Positions 41,650 through 49,394 of a DNA stretch of 64,000 nucleotides are shown here, piece after piece. The stretch is from Micromonospora rifamycinica. GTDB taxonomy: Bacteria; Actinomycetota; Actinomycetes; Mycobacteriales; Micromonosporaceae. Each line of letters opens with the position of its first letter. Positions within the stretch are counted from its first letter, which is position 1. A program made the translations under genes and the position numbers. The notes below the pieces were generated by a model, which made no database searches, was not told where the DNA came from, and was given only the letters and a program-made list of their open reading frames with translations. The stretch spans positions 4,464,001 to 4,528,000 of the forward strand of contig NZ_LT607752.1 of the NCBI RefSeq assembly GCF_900090265.1. The letters run 5' to 3'.

Positions 41650-42387
41650 TTACCGGCGACCCGCCTGCTTGTCAGCGGCCGTTCGGCCCTCGTCGTACCA
41701 CCGGTAGTCGCCGGCGGGACGGTAGGTGCCGTTGTGCCAGGTCTGTGGTGCCTGGGCGACCCGGGAGAGCTTCTCGGCGGTGGCCGGGCTGATCCGGTTG
41801 CCACCGGCGACGAGGAGGCGGTCCAGCTCCCGGTGGGTCGCCATCATGCAGTCCTTCGGCAGGCCGTAGACGCTGATGACGCCGGAGCCGACGAAGGTCA
41901 GCACCGGGGTCACCGGGATCGGCAGGCCGACGGCCTCGGTGAGGGCCTTGCTCGCCCGCTTGGCGTCCCGTCGGGCCTCGGCCACGTACGGCGGGCGCTT
42001 GCCGTTGATCTGTACCACGTCCCCGGCGACCAGCACCCGGGCTCGGCCGTGGTCGGCGATGCTGACCGCGAAGAGCCCGCTGGGACCGATGGCGAGGAAA
42101 CCGGCGCGGTCCTCCTGCCCGTGGTCGCGCAGCATGTCCGAGACGTCGGTGCGGGGCCACTCGACCACGTGCCACGCGGGACCGAGGTGGTCGAGCTGAC
42201 CGAGCGCCCGGGCACCGGCGGCCTCCAGCCGGCGGGCACCCCGCTCGGCCCGGCGACGACGGGCCCACTCCAGCGGGGTCGGCCGGGCCGGGTCGAGTGT
42301 CGCCGACCCGTCGGGACGGGGGTGCGGCACCGCCACGGGCGGCAGTGCCCGGGTGGGTACGGCTCGACGAGCGGGAAAGACAGTCAT
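41650..42387 (-). CDS. NERD-like (nuclease-related) domain protein
   Basis: 245 residues. N-terminal Pro/Arg-rich 40 residues, then a region resembling the NERD fold: AWHVVEWPRTDVSD, FLAIGPSGLFAVSIADHGRARVLVAGDVVQINGKRPPYVAEARRDAK in order, then GLPIPVTPVLTFVGSG and a C-terminal helical part. NERD domains are thought to be nucleases, with a D-E-K-type core; the acidic residues are not obvious in this copy, so activity is uncertain. GGAGG site before the ATG at 42387. Divergent from arginine deiminase by 160 bp. Family assignment is moderate. Confidence 0.68.
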   Translation of the reverse strand: MTVFPARRAVPTRALPPVAVPHPRPDGSATLDPARPTPLEWARRRRAERGARRLEAAGARALGQLDHLGPAWHVVEWPRTDVSDMLRDHGQEDRAGFLAIGPSGLFAVSIADHGRARVLVAGDVVQINGKRPPYVAEARRDAKRASKALTEAVGLPIPVTPVLTFVGSGVISVYGLPKDCMMATHRELDRLLVAGGNRISPATAEKLSRVAQAPQTWHNGTYRPAGDYRWYDEGRTAADKQAGRR

Positions 42388-42551
42388 CGCGACCTCCGGC
42401 AAAAGGTCCCTCGAAAGTTATGTTCTCACTACCCTACGTCGCCACTGTGGGGGTACGGCAAGTTGGAGCGCCGGAATGAGTGCGGATGAATGCCATATTC
42501 ATCCCCGATTCTTCCGCTGAACACCCTTCACCACTGCCCTACGCTGCGGGG

Positions 42552-43769
42552 GTGACCCACTACGTGGACAGCGAGGTCGGTCGACTCGGCACGGTGCTGT
42601 TGCACCGGCCGGGCCCGGAACTTGCCCGCCTCACCCCCCGCAACAACGACTCGTTGCTCTTCGACGCTATCCCATGGGTCGGCCGGGCACAGGAGGAGCA
42701 CGACGCCTTCGCGGCCGAGCTGCGCGGGCGCGGCGTCGAGGTGCTCTACCTCGCCACCCTGCTCGCCGAGACGCTCGCCGTCGCCGAGGCCCGCGCGGAG
42801 CTCACCGAGCAGGTGCTCAGCTCGCCCCGGCTGGGCGACACCCTGCGCCGGCGGGTCGCCGACCACCTCGCCTACCTCGATCCCGCCGCCCTCGCCGACG
42901 TGCTCACCGCCGGCCTGGCCCACGAGGAGCTGCGGATCAGCCCCGAGCGCCCCGGCGGTCTGGTCTGGACGATGATGGACCGGCACGACTTCGTCATCGA
43001 CCCGCTGCCCAACCTGCTCTTCACCCGGGACTCGTCACTGTGGATCGGCGACCGGGTCGGGGTGACCAGCCTCGCCATGCCGGCCCGTCGCCGGGAGACC
43101 ACGCTGACCGACGCGATCTACCGCTACCATCCGCGCTTCGTCGGCACCCGGACCGTCTACCACCCCGGCCTGGAGCACCTCGAAGGCGGCGACGTGCTGC
43201 TGCTCGCCCCCGGGGTGCTCGCCGTGGGGGTGGGTGAGCGGACCACCCCGGCGGGTGCCGAACGACTGGCCCGGCAGGTCTTCGCCGCCGGCCTCGTGCA
43301 CACCATGCTGGTGGTGCCCATCGCCCAGGAACGGGCCACCATGCACCTCGACACCGTCTGCACCATGGTCGACGTCGACGCGGTGCTGATGTACCCCAAC
43401 GTGGCCAGCACGCTGTCGGCGTACACGGTGGTCGCCGGCCCGGACGGCGAGCCCCGGGTGGACGGCCCCGCGCCGTTCCTGCGCGCGGCGGCCGACGCGA
43501 TGGACCTCGACCAGCTCCGGGTCATCGACACCGGGCTGGACCCGGTGACCGCCGAACGTGAGCAGTGGGACGACGGCAACAACACCCTCGCCCTGGCCCC
43601 CCGGCTCTGCGTCGGCTACGAACGCAACGTGGAGACCAACGCCCAGCTCGAACGCGCCGGCATCGAGGTCATCCCGATCGCGGGTTCGGAGCTCGGCTCC
43701 GGCCGGGGTGGCCCCCGCTGCATGTCCTGTCCGCTGGTCCGCGAGCCACTACGCCCACCGGCCGCCTGA
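42552..43769 (+). CDS. arcA: Arginine deiminase
   Basis: 405 residues. Hydrolyses arginine to citrulline and ammonia. Blocks: SEVGRLGTVLLHRPGPELARLTP, NNDSLLFDAIPWVGRAQEEHDAF, MMDRHDFVIDPLPNLLFTRDSSLW, LEGGDVLLLAPGVLAVGVGERT, HLDTVCTMVD with the catalytic His and Asp, and the nucleophile cysteine in GGPRCMSCPLVRE. The GTG at 42552 is chosen where homology starts; TACGCT six bases before it looks like a -10 box, so the transcript may be leaderless. No arcB or arcC nearby, so it is not a classic arginine fermentation operon. Confidence 0.95.
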   Translation: MTHYVDSEVGRLGTVLLHRPGPELARLTPRNNDSLLFDAIPWVGRAQEEHDAFAAELRGRGVEVLYLATLLAETLAVAEARAELTEQVLSSPRLGDTLRRRVADHLAYLDPAALADVLTAGLAHEELRISPERPGGLVWTMMDRHDFVIDPLPNLLFTRDSSLWIGDRVGVTSLAMPARRRETTLTDAIYRYHPRFVGTRTVYHPGLEHLEGGDVLLLAPGVLAVGVGERTTPAGAERLARQVFAAGLVHTMLVVPIAQERATMHLDTVCTMVDVDAVLMYPNVASTLSAYTVVAGPDGEPRVDGPAPFLRAAADAMDLDQLRVIDTGLDPVTAEREQWDDGNNTLALAPRLCVGYERNVETNAQLERAGIEVIPIAGSELGSGRGGPRCMSCPLVREPLRPPAA

Positions 43770-43806
43770 GCCGGCGGCGGCCGCACCGCCCGGGCGGCCC
43801 GCCGGC
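43770..43806. terminator. Hairpin between arcA and DUF5926 gene
   Basis: GCCGGCGG/CCGCCGGC 8-bp perfect stem directly at the arcA stop, with a secondary GC stem inside the loop. Shared by the two convergent genes. Confidence 0.55.
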
Positions 43807-43808
43807 GC

Positions 43809-44690
43809 TCAGCGCAGGGTGAGCTGGCGGCCGAGCAGCCCCTGCCGCGCCCGGCGCCCGGCGGCGTCCAGCGGCTCCTTCTCGGTCAGCGCGTCGGCGT
43901 ACCGCTCGGCGAACGCGGCGACCGGCTCCTCCCACTCGGCGGCCGGGGTGTCCTCGGGCAGGTCCCAGACCGGCACCAGACGGCCGTGCGCCCGGAACAT
44001 GCCGGCGAACCTCGTGCCCTCGCCCAGGGTGAGCGCACCCGAGGCGGAGAGCCGGGAGAGCGTGTCCAACGCGGCGTCCTCGTCGTCGCCGAGCACCCAG
44101 CGCACGTGTGCCTTCTCCGGCACCCGGCACCAGTAGGCGGCCCGCGCCGCGGCCAGCCTGACGGTCGGGTAGATCGCCGCGTTCGCCCGTTCCAGGGACG
44201 CCTGCACGGTCGGGTCGTCGGCCGCGCCGGGGTCGAGCCAGAAGTCGAAACCCTCGTGCATGGTGACGTCCAGCGGGGCGTCGACCAGGATGTCCTGGAG
44301 GCGGGGGCCGGGGCCGGGCAGCGGCGGCACCGTCACCTGCCCGCCCGGCTCGGTGCGCAACGCGCAGAGCAGCGCCTCGGCCAGGTCCCGGGAGACGTCG
44401 CCGGACTGCTGGTGCCGCTGGAGACCGATGAACACCCGACCGTCCGGCTTGGTCATCGCCGGGGCGGCCATCGGCAGCACGGTGGCCAGGGTGACCGGCC
44501 GGTCGCCGTGCTCCTCGACCAGTTCGGGGGTGAGCCGCAGCGGCGCGGAGGCGGCCGGCACGAGTTCGCGCAGGGCGATCCACTCCGGTTCGTCCGCCAA
44601 CCCCTCGAACGGACGGGGGACGAAGACGTCCCGGATCTTCTCCCGGCGGGGAGCGGCCTCGACGCGCTGGTTCTTTCGACGCTTGCTCAC
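43809..44690 (-). CDS. DUF5926 family protein
   Basis: 293 residues. Begins SKRRKNQRVEAAPRREKIRDVFVPRPFEGL, then ALRELVPAASAPLRLTPELVE, VTLATVLPMAAPAMTKPDGRVFIGLQ, PRLQDILVDAPLDVTMHEGFDFWLD and VRWVLGDDEDAALDTL. Many actinobacterial relatives carry an N-terminal SEC-C-type zinc motif (CPCGSGRRYKxCHG), which this copy lacks. Role unknown; proposed only as a conserved cytosolic protein. GTG start, followed upstream by a 92-bp minisatellite. Confidence 0.85.
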   Translation of the reverse strand: MSKRRKNQRVEAAPRREKIRDVFVPRPFEGLADEPEWIALRELVPAASAPLRLTPELVEEHGDRPVTLATVLPMAAPAMTKPDGRVFIGLQRHQQSGDVSRDLAEALLCALRTEPGGQVTVPPLPGPGPRLQDILVDAPLDVTMHEGFDFWLDPGAADDPTVQASLERANAAIYPTVRLAAARAAYWCRVPEKAHVRWVLGDDEDAALDTLSRLSASGALTLGEGTRFAGMFRAHGRLVPVWDLPEDTPAAEWEEPVAAFAERYADALTEKEPLDAAGRRARQGLLGRQLTLR

Positions 44691-44728
44691 GGCGAGACAG
44701 CCTAGAGCCCGACCGTCGACCGTGGGGG

Positions 44729-44820
44729 CAGGACCCGCCCCACGGCCCGGCCAGGACCCGCCCCACGGCCCGGCCAGGACCCGCCCCACGGCCCGGGCAG
44801 GACCCGCCCCACGGCCCGGC
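44729..44820. repeat. Four near-perfect tandem copies of a 23-bp unit
   Basis: CAGGACCCGCCCCACGGCCC plus GG(C/G), four times with a single changed base, upstream of the DUF5926 GTG. The flanking DNA to 44880 continues in degenerate CGGGCGGGCTC-like units. Confidence 0.9.
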
Positions 44821-44887
44821 CCGGGCGGGCTCAGGCCCGGCCGGATGGGATCACGCCCGGCCGAGCGGGCTCGGATCTGGTCTGCGG

Positions 44888-45334
44888 TCAGCCGGCGGGG
44901 ATCAGGTCCGGCCGGCAGTCGGCCGGGTCGAACTCGGCCCAGACGCTCTGCCCCAGACCGTCCCGGTCGACCCCCCAGCGGCTGGCCAGCCCGGCGACGA
45001 TGTGCAGACCCCGCCCGTCGACGGCGTCCGTCCCGGCGGCCCGCATCCGTGGTCCGGCCTCGGCGCCGCCGTCGGTCACCCGGACCGACAGGAGCGGACC
45101 CGTCCGGCCGGGCCGCAACCGCCAGGCGACCCGGACCACCCCGCCGGGCAGCGGGTCGGCGTGCCGGACCGCGTTGCCGACCAGCTCGGCCAGGACGGCC
45201 ACCAGGTCGGCGAGGAGCGCCGGGGGGACCAGTCCGGCGAGTTCGTCGGCGAGCCGGTGCCGGGCCAGCCGCGCTCCGGTGGCGTGGTGGGGGACCACCA
45301 CGCACCACGAACGATCGACTCGTCCTGTCGACAC
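44888..45334 (-). CDS. RsbW-like ATP-binding protein (anti-sigma type kinase fold)
   Basis: 148 residues from a GTG with GAAGGAG upstream. A compact HATPase_c domain: ELVGNAVRHADPLPGG (N-box with the Mg-binding Asn) near residue 60, VRVTDGGAEAGP (G1) near 95 and GRGLHIVAGLASRWGVD (G2) near 120. This is the layout of actinobacterial RsbW/SpoIIAB-like anti-sigma factor kinases and similar regulators. No anti-anti-sigma or sigma gene adjoins. It reads in the same direction as the sensor kinase gene upstream with a 56-bp gap, so they may work together. Confidence 0.85.
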   Translation of the reverse strand: MSTGRVDRSWCVVVPHHATGARLARHRLADELAGLVPPALLADLVAVLAELVGNAVRHADPLPGGVVRVAWRLRPGRTGPLLSVRVTDGGAEAGPRMRAAGTDAVDGRGLHIVAGLASRWGVDRDGLGQSVWAEFDPADCRPDLIPAG

Positions 45335-45390
45335 CCCGGCTCCTTCTCGGCCCGTGCCCGCCGGCGCGTCACCGGCCCACCCCGGGCAGG

Positions 45391-46848
45391 TCACCGGCGC
45401 GGCAGCCGCACCTCTGCGACGGTACCGCCACCGTCTCGTGGACGTAGGGATACCCATCCATTTTGCTGTTCAACGATCCGGCGGACGAGATAGAGGCCGA
45501 GTCCGGCACCCGGATAGCCCCGGCGGTCCCCGGACTCGCCCTGCCAGAACCGGTCGAAGGCGCGTTCGGCGTGTTCCGGCCGGATCCCCACCCCCCGGTC
45601 GGCCACCCGGAACGCCACGGTCCGGCTGTCAGCCGTCGCCACCACCTCGATGGGGGAGTCGGTCGGCGACCACTTTCCCGCGTTGGTGCACAGCTCGGTC
45701 AGCACGGTGGTCAGCCGGTGCCGGTCCCCGAGGGTCTTGGGCAGGTCGGCCGGGATGCTCAGCAGCAGCCGGCGGCGCAGGTCGCCGGGGAGGTCCAGGA
45801 CCGCCGCGTGCAGCGCCTCGCCGAGGTCGAACGGGACGGCCGGCCCGTCGCTGGGGCGCACGTCGGTGGCCGAGGTGAGCAGCCGGTCGACCAGCCGGGC
45901 CAGTTCGTTGGCCCGTTGACCGATCACCCGGGCCGCCTGCCGCCGGTCGTGGTCGGTCAGCGACTCCCAGTGGTCGGTGAGGGTGTCCGCGTACCCCTTG
46001 ATGACGGTGACCGGGGTGCGCAGCTCGTGGCTGGTGACCGCGACGAAGAGGTCGCGGTCGGAGTCGCGGCGCTGCTGGTCGGTGATGTCGCGGAAGGTGA
46101 CCACCCGGAGCATGCCCGGGCCGGCCAGCTCGCCGGCGGTGATCCGCAGCCACTGCCCGTCCGCGAGCTGGTGGTCGAGCACCTGGCCGGCGGCCGGGAG
46201 CGGGAACGGCAGCGGCCGGTTCATCGCCTCGCCGGCGGTGCGGCCGGTGACCTCGACGGCCGCGGGGTTCCACAGCCGGACCCGGCCGTCCCGGTCGACC
46301 ACGGCCAGGCCGTCGGCGAGCGCCGCGACCACCGGGCCGTCGCCGTGCACCGGCAGGCCGCTCTGGTCGCCGTACATGTGGGCGATGCAGGAGGCGAGGT
46401 AGCCGAGGGTGGCGTGCTGGACCCGGTTCTCGGACTCGTCGTCGTCGGGGTAGAGGGCGTGCAGGCTGCCGACGGTGAGCCCGTTGAGTTCGGCGCGGGC
46501 GACGACCATGCGGCGCAGGCCGCGGGCGGCCAATTCCCCGGCGAGCGGGCCGTCCAGGTGGTCCAGCCGGGTCTGGCGGACCCGGGGGCCGGTGAGCAGG
46601 CAGACGGTGGCCGGGTCGGAGGCGGGCAGTGGGCGGCCGATGGCCCATTCGGCGCAGCCGCTGGCGGCGATCACCTGGCCGCCGGTGGGGGTGAACTCGA
46701 CGAACGCCACGCAGGCCGCGCCGAGCGCGGGCCGGGCCGCCTGGAGCAGCGCGGTGAGCACCGGCAGCCCGGCCTCACCCGAATTGATCATCTCGATCAC
46801 CGCGCCGTGGTCGGCGATGAGGGCGGCGAGATCGGGGCGTTCCGGCAT
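45391..46848 (-). CDS. Soluble GAF-PAS sensor histidine kinase
   Basis: 485 residues, no membrane segment. GAF-like domain (residues 15-150), a PAS domain (VAALADGLAVVDRDGRVRLWNPAAVEVTG near 180), HisKA with the phosphoacceptor in TSHELRTPVTVIKGYADTL near 290, and HATPase (LTELCTNAGKWSP, FRVADRGVGI, GAGLGLYLVRRIVEQQNGW). No response regulator gene is adjacent, so it is an orphan kinase. ATG 46848 is used; an upstream ATG at 46911 encodes the same MPER start and is possible. It probably senses an intracellular signal. Gene order with the RsbW-like gene suggests a shared pathway. Confidence 0.9.
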   Translation of the reverse strand: MPERPDLAALIADHGAVIEMINSGEAGLPVLTALLQAARPALGAACVAFVEFTPTGGQVIAASGCAEWAIGRPLPASDPATVCLLTGPRVRQTRLDHLDGPLAGELAARGLRRMVVARAELNGLTVGSLHALYPDDDESENRVQHATLGYLASCIAHMYGDQSGLPVHGDGPVVAALADGLAVVDRDGRVRLWNPAAVEVTGRTAGEAMNRPLPFPLPAAGQVLDHQLADGQWLRITAGELAGPGMLRVVTFRDITDQQRRDSDRDLFVAVTSHELRTPVTVIKGYADTLTDHWESLTDHDRRQAARVIGQRANELARLVDRLLTSATDVRPSDGPAVPFDLGEALHAAVLDLPGDLRRRLLLSIPADLPKTLGDRHRLTTVLTELCTNAGKWSPTDSPIEVVATADSRTVAFRVADRGVGIRPEHAERAFDRFWQGESGDRRGYPGAGLGLYLVRRIVEQQNGWVSLRPRDGGGTVAEVRLPRR

Positions 46849-46964
46849 GCCCCGAGTGTGCCCCGTGCGACGCCCTTCGGGCACCCCCCGGGGGTCGGTC
46901 CGCTCCGGCATCCGGTGCCGACCCGACCGGTCGGTGCCGGCCTGGTCCGGCCGGGAGTCGGGCG

Positions 46965-47756
46965 TCACCGGCCGAGCCGGGCCAGGGTGTGCGCGGGCCG
47001 GTCGGTGATCACCCCGTCCACCCCGGCGTCGAGGACCAGCGCCAGGTCGGTCGGTTCGTTGACCGTCCAGACGTACACCTGGTGGCCGGCGGCCCGCAGC
47101 GCGGGGACCAGCTCCGGGCGGGACCGGACCAGGCCGATGCCCGGCCCGGCGATCCGTGCCCCGAACGGCAGCCGCCCGAGCCGCAGCCAGCGGGGCAGCA
47201 CCTCCAGCAGCAGCACCGTCGGCAGCGCCGGGGCCAGCTCGCGGACCCGGCGGACCGCCAGCGGGGAGAAGGACATCACGGTGACCTGGACCGGCTCGTC
47301 GGGGGCCGGCTCGGCCAGCCCGTGCCGACGCAGCAGGGTGACCAGCCGGCGCTCGACGTCCCCCCGGTAGCGGGACGGGTGCTTGGTCTCCACCAGCAGC
47401 CGGACCGGGCGGCCGGCGGCCCGGACGGCGGTCAGCAGCCGGTCCAGGGTGAGCAGCCGGGTGTGCGCGTCGTCCGGCGACCCGTCGCCGTCGGCCGGCG
47501 TGCACCCGGGGTGCCAGGAGCCGAAGTCCAGCGCCTCCAGCTCGGCCAGGGTGCGGGCGCTGACCAGGCCGTGACCGTTGCTGGTCCGGTTCAACCGCCG
47601 GTCGTGTACGCAGACCAGGTGCCCGTCGCGGGTCAGCCGGACGTCGCACTCCAGCCCGTCGGCGCCCTCGTCGAGCGCCCGCAGGTAGGCCGCCAGGGTG
47701 TGCTCGGGAAGGTCGGCCGACGCGCCACGGTGCGCGAAGACCAGGGGATCGCCCAT
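46965..47756 (-). CDS. Glycerophosphodiester phosphodiesterase
   Basis: 263 residues. GDPD fold with FAHRGASADLPEHTLAAYLRALDEGADGLECDVRLTRDGHLVCVHDRRLNRTSNG in the first 60 residues (the HR...E.D and HD metal ligands) and VKQ-type end replaced by YVWTVNEPTDLALVLDAGVDGVITDRP. Hydrolyses glycerophosphodiesters to glycerol 3-phosphate and an alcohol. No signal peptide, so cytosolic. ATG start, ten bases after the rhodanese stop, in one operon. Confidence 0.95.
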   Translation of the reverse strand: MGDPLVFAHRGASADLPEHTLAAYLRALDEGADGLECDVRLTRDGHLVCVHDRRLNRTSNGHGLVSARTLAELEALDFGSWHPGCTPADGDGSPDDAHTRLLTLDRLLTAVRAAGRPVRLLVETKHPSRYRGDVERRLVTLLRRHGLAEPAPDEPVQVTVMSFSPLAVRRVRELAPALPTVLLLEVLPRWLRLGRLPFGARIAGPGIGLVRSRPELVPALRAAGHQVYVWTVNEPTDLALVLDAGVDGVITDRPAHTLARLGR

Positions 47757-47766
47757 CTGCCGACGC

Positions 47767-48108
47767 TCAGATGACCTGGCCGGGCTGCCCGTCCCCGGTG
47801 ACCACCGGCCGACCGACGGCCACCCACTGCCGCATGCCGCCGTCGGCGTTGCGCACCTGCTCCCAGCCGTTGCCGAGCAGGTAACCGACCACCTGGGCGG
47901 AGCGCCCGCCGGAGCGGCAGATCACCGCGACCTCGCGGTCGGTGGGCACCTCGGCGAGCCGGGCCGGCAGCTCCATCATCGGCACGTGGTGGGCACCGGG
48001 CGCGTGGCCCGCCGCCCACTCGTCGTCCTCGCGGACGTCGAGCAGGTAGGTGTCGTCGTCGATCGCGGTCACGGGGACGCTGGGAACCTGGGATCCGAAC
48101 ACGGTCAC
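47767..48108 (-). CDS. Rhodanese-like single-domain protein
   Basis: 113 residues. Complete rhodanese domain: LLDVREDDEWAAGHAPGAHHVPMMEL and the active-site loop VICRSGGRSAQVVGYL with the cysteine that carries persulfide sulfur, ending NADGGMRQWVAVGRPVV. GTG start after an AGG-like site. Possible sulfur transfer; the operon with GDPD gives no further clue. Confidence 0.93.
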   Translation of the reverse strand: MTVFGSQVPSVPVTAIDDDTYLLDVREDDEWAAGHAPGAHHVPMMELPARLAEVPTDREVAVICRSGGRSAQVVGYLLGNGWEQVRNADGGMRQWVAVGRPVVTGDGQPGQVI

Positions 48109-48250
48109 CAAGCCTAGATCCTCGGTGCCGGCGACGGCATCCCGGCGGTCGGCGTGGCGGCGGTGGAGGTGCCGTCGGCGGGTCGGGCCGGCGGTGGGGC
48201 AGGCGCGCAGCGCGCCGGGCCGACGGTGGGGACGGCGACCGGGGTGGCGG

Positions 48251-49321
48251 TCACAGCTGGTTGACCCAGCGGGGGTTGGCCCGGGACCAGTCGGGCAGCC
48301 GGTCGGTGCGGACGGCGTCGAAGAGCCCGCCGCCACCCTGGTCGAGCACCACGTACGAGATGCCGTCGATGGTCTGCGGATACGACGGCAGCTGCACCCC
48401 GTGCAGCGCGTCGGCGGGCAGCGAGCGCAGGGCGAAGAGCAGTTCGTCCAGGGGTACGCCGTTGGTGTCGACGGTGAGCGAGCCGCCGACCGCCCGCAGC
48501 ACCCGGTCCAGCTGCACCGGATCGCTGCGCAGGTGGGACTGGGCGGCCCGGTCCAGCATCGCCCGCAGCATCTGCTGCTGGTGCCGTTGCCGGTCGTAGT
48601 CGCCGTTCGGGAGGTCGTAGCGCTGCCGGGCGTAGTCCAGCGCCTTGGCGCCGTCCATCTGCTGGCAGCCGACCGGGAAGGTGGTCCCGGTGTGGATCGA
48701 CCGGACCTCGGTGTCGACGCACATCCGGACGCCGCCCAGCAGGTCGATGACCTTCCGGAAGCCGGCGAAGTCGACGAGCGCGGCACCGTCGAAGCGGATG
48801 CCGGTGAGCCGGGTCAGGGTGGCCGAGAGCAGGCGGGTGCCACCCTCCCCGCCGCCGCCGTGCTCGTACGCCGCGTTGATCTTGTCTTGCCCCCCGCCGT
48901 AGCCGGCGCCGTCGGGCGGAATGGCGACCAGCAGGTCGCGGGGAACGGAGATCAGGTACGCCTGCCGCAGGCCGGGCGGAAGGTGCACGATGAGGATGGT
49001 GTCGGAACGCTGGTCCGCCTGCTGCGCTCCGGCGCGACGGTCGGAGCCGACGACCAGGTAGTTCAGGCCGGCGTCCAGCTCGGTGCGGGCCTGCCGGGAG
49101 TCCGGGGCGAGCAGTTGCTCCCTGCTGACCGTCCGGTCGTAGCGGTGGGCGAGCAGCCGTACCCCGACCACGGCGAGGCCGGCGAGCAGCACCAGGGCCA
49201 GGCCGACGCCGAGCAGCACCCGCGACCAGCGGGGGCGGACCCCGCGCCGGCCGGGGGACGGGGTGCCCCGCCCTCGGTCGGACCGTGCTGACCTGGCCGT
49301 GACGTCCTCCCCGTGGCTCAA
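48251..49321 (-). CDS. LytR-CpsA-Psr (LCP) family phosphotransferase
   Basis: 356 residues beginning with TTG at 49321, the only start before a stop in this frame. Short cytosolic N-terminus, one membrane helix (VLLGVGLALVLLAGLAVVGV), then the exported LCP domain: LNYLVVGSDRR, RSDTILIVHLPPGLRQAYLISVPRDLLV, DKINAAYEHGG, VDFAGFRKVIDLLGGVRM and DYARQRYDLPNGDYDRQRHQQQ. LCP enzymes attach glycopolymers such as teichoic acid or arabinogalactan to peptidoglycan. First of three LCP genes in a row. A Pro/Thr-rich frame continues beyond the stop in another frame (48254-48114). Confidence 0.92.
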   Translation of the reverse strand: MSHGEDVTARSARSDRGRGTPSPGRRGVRPRWSRVLLGVGLALVLLAGLAVVGVRLLAHRYDRTVSREQLLAPDSRQARTELDAGLNYLVVGSDRRAGAQQADQRSDTILIVHLPPGLRQAYLISVPRDLLVAIPPDGAGYGGGQDKINAAYEHGGGGEGGTRLLSATLTRLTGIRFDGAALVDFAGFRKVIDLLGGVRMCVDTEVRSIHTGTTFPVGCQQMDGAKALDYARQRYDLPNGDYDRQRHQQQMLRAMLDRAAQSHLRSDPVQLDRVLRAVGGSLTVDTNGVPLDELLFALRSLPADALHGVQLPSYPQTIDGISYVVLDQGGGGLFDAVRTDRLPDWSRANPRWVNQL

Positions 49322-49394
49322 CGTGAATAGTTCTCACGTCAGGCTACGGCGGGGCGGCCGAGCGCCGGGCCGGTTCGCCGGGACTACCGGCGGG

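Noticed and set aside
44729..44820. CRISPR-like array
   Set aside because: Units are contiguous with no spacers and no cas genes are present.
47767..49337. Longer minus-strand frames through the rhodanese and LCP region
   Set aside because: Shadows of the LCP gene in other frames, except for the short tail reported as a finding.
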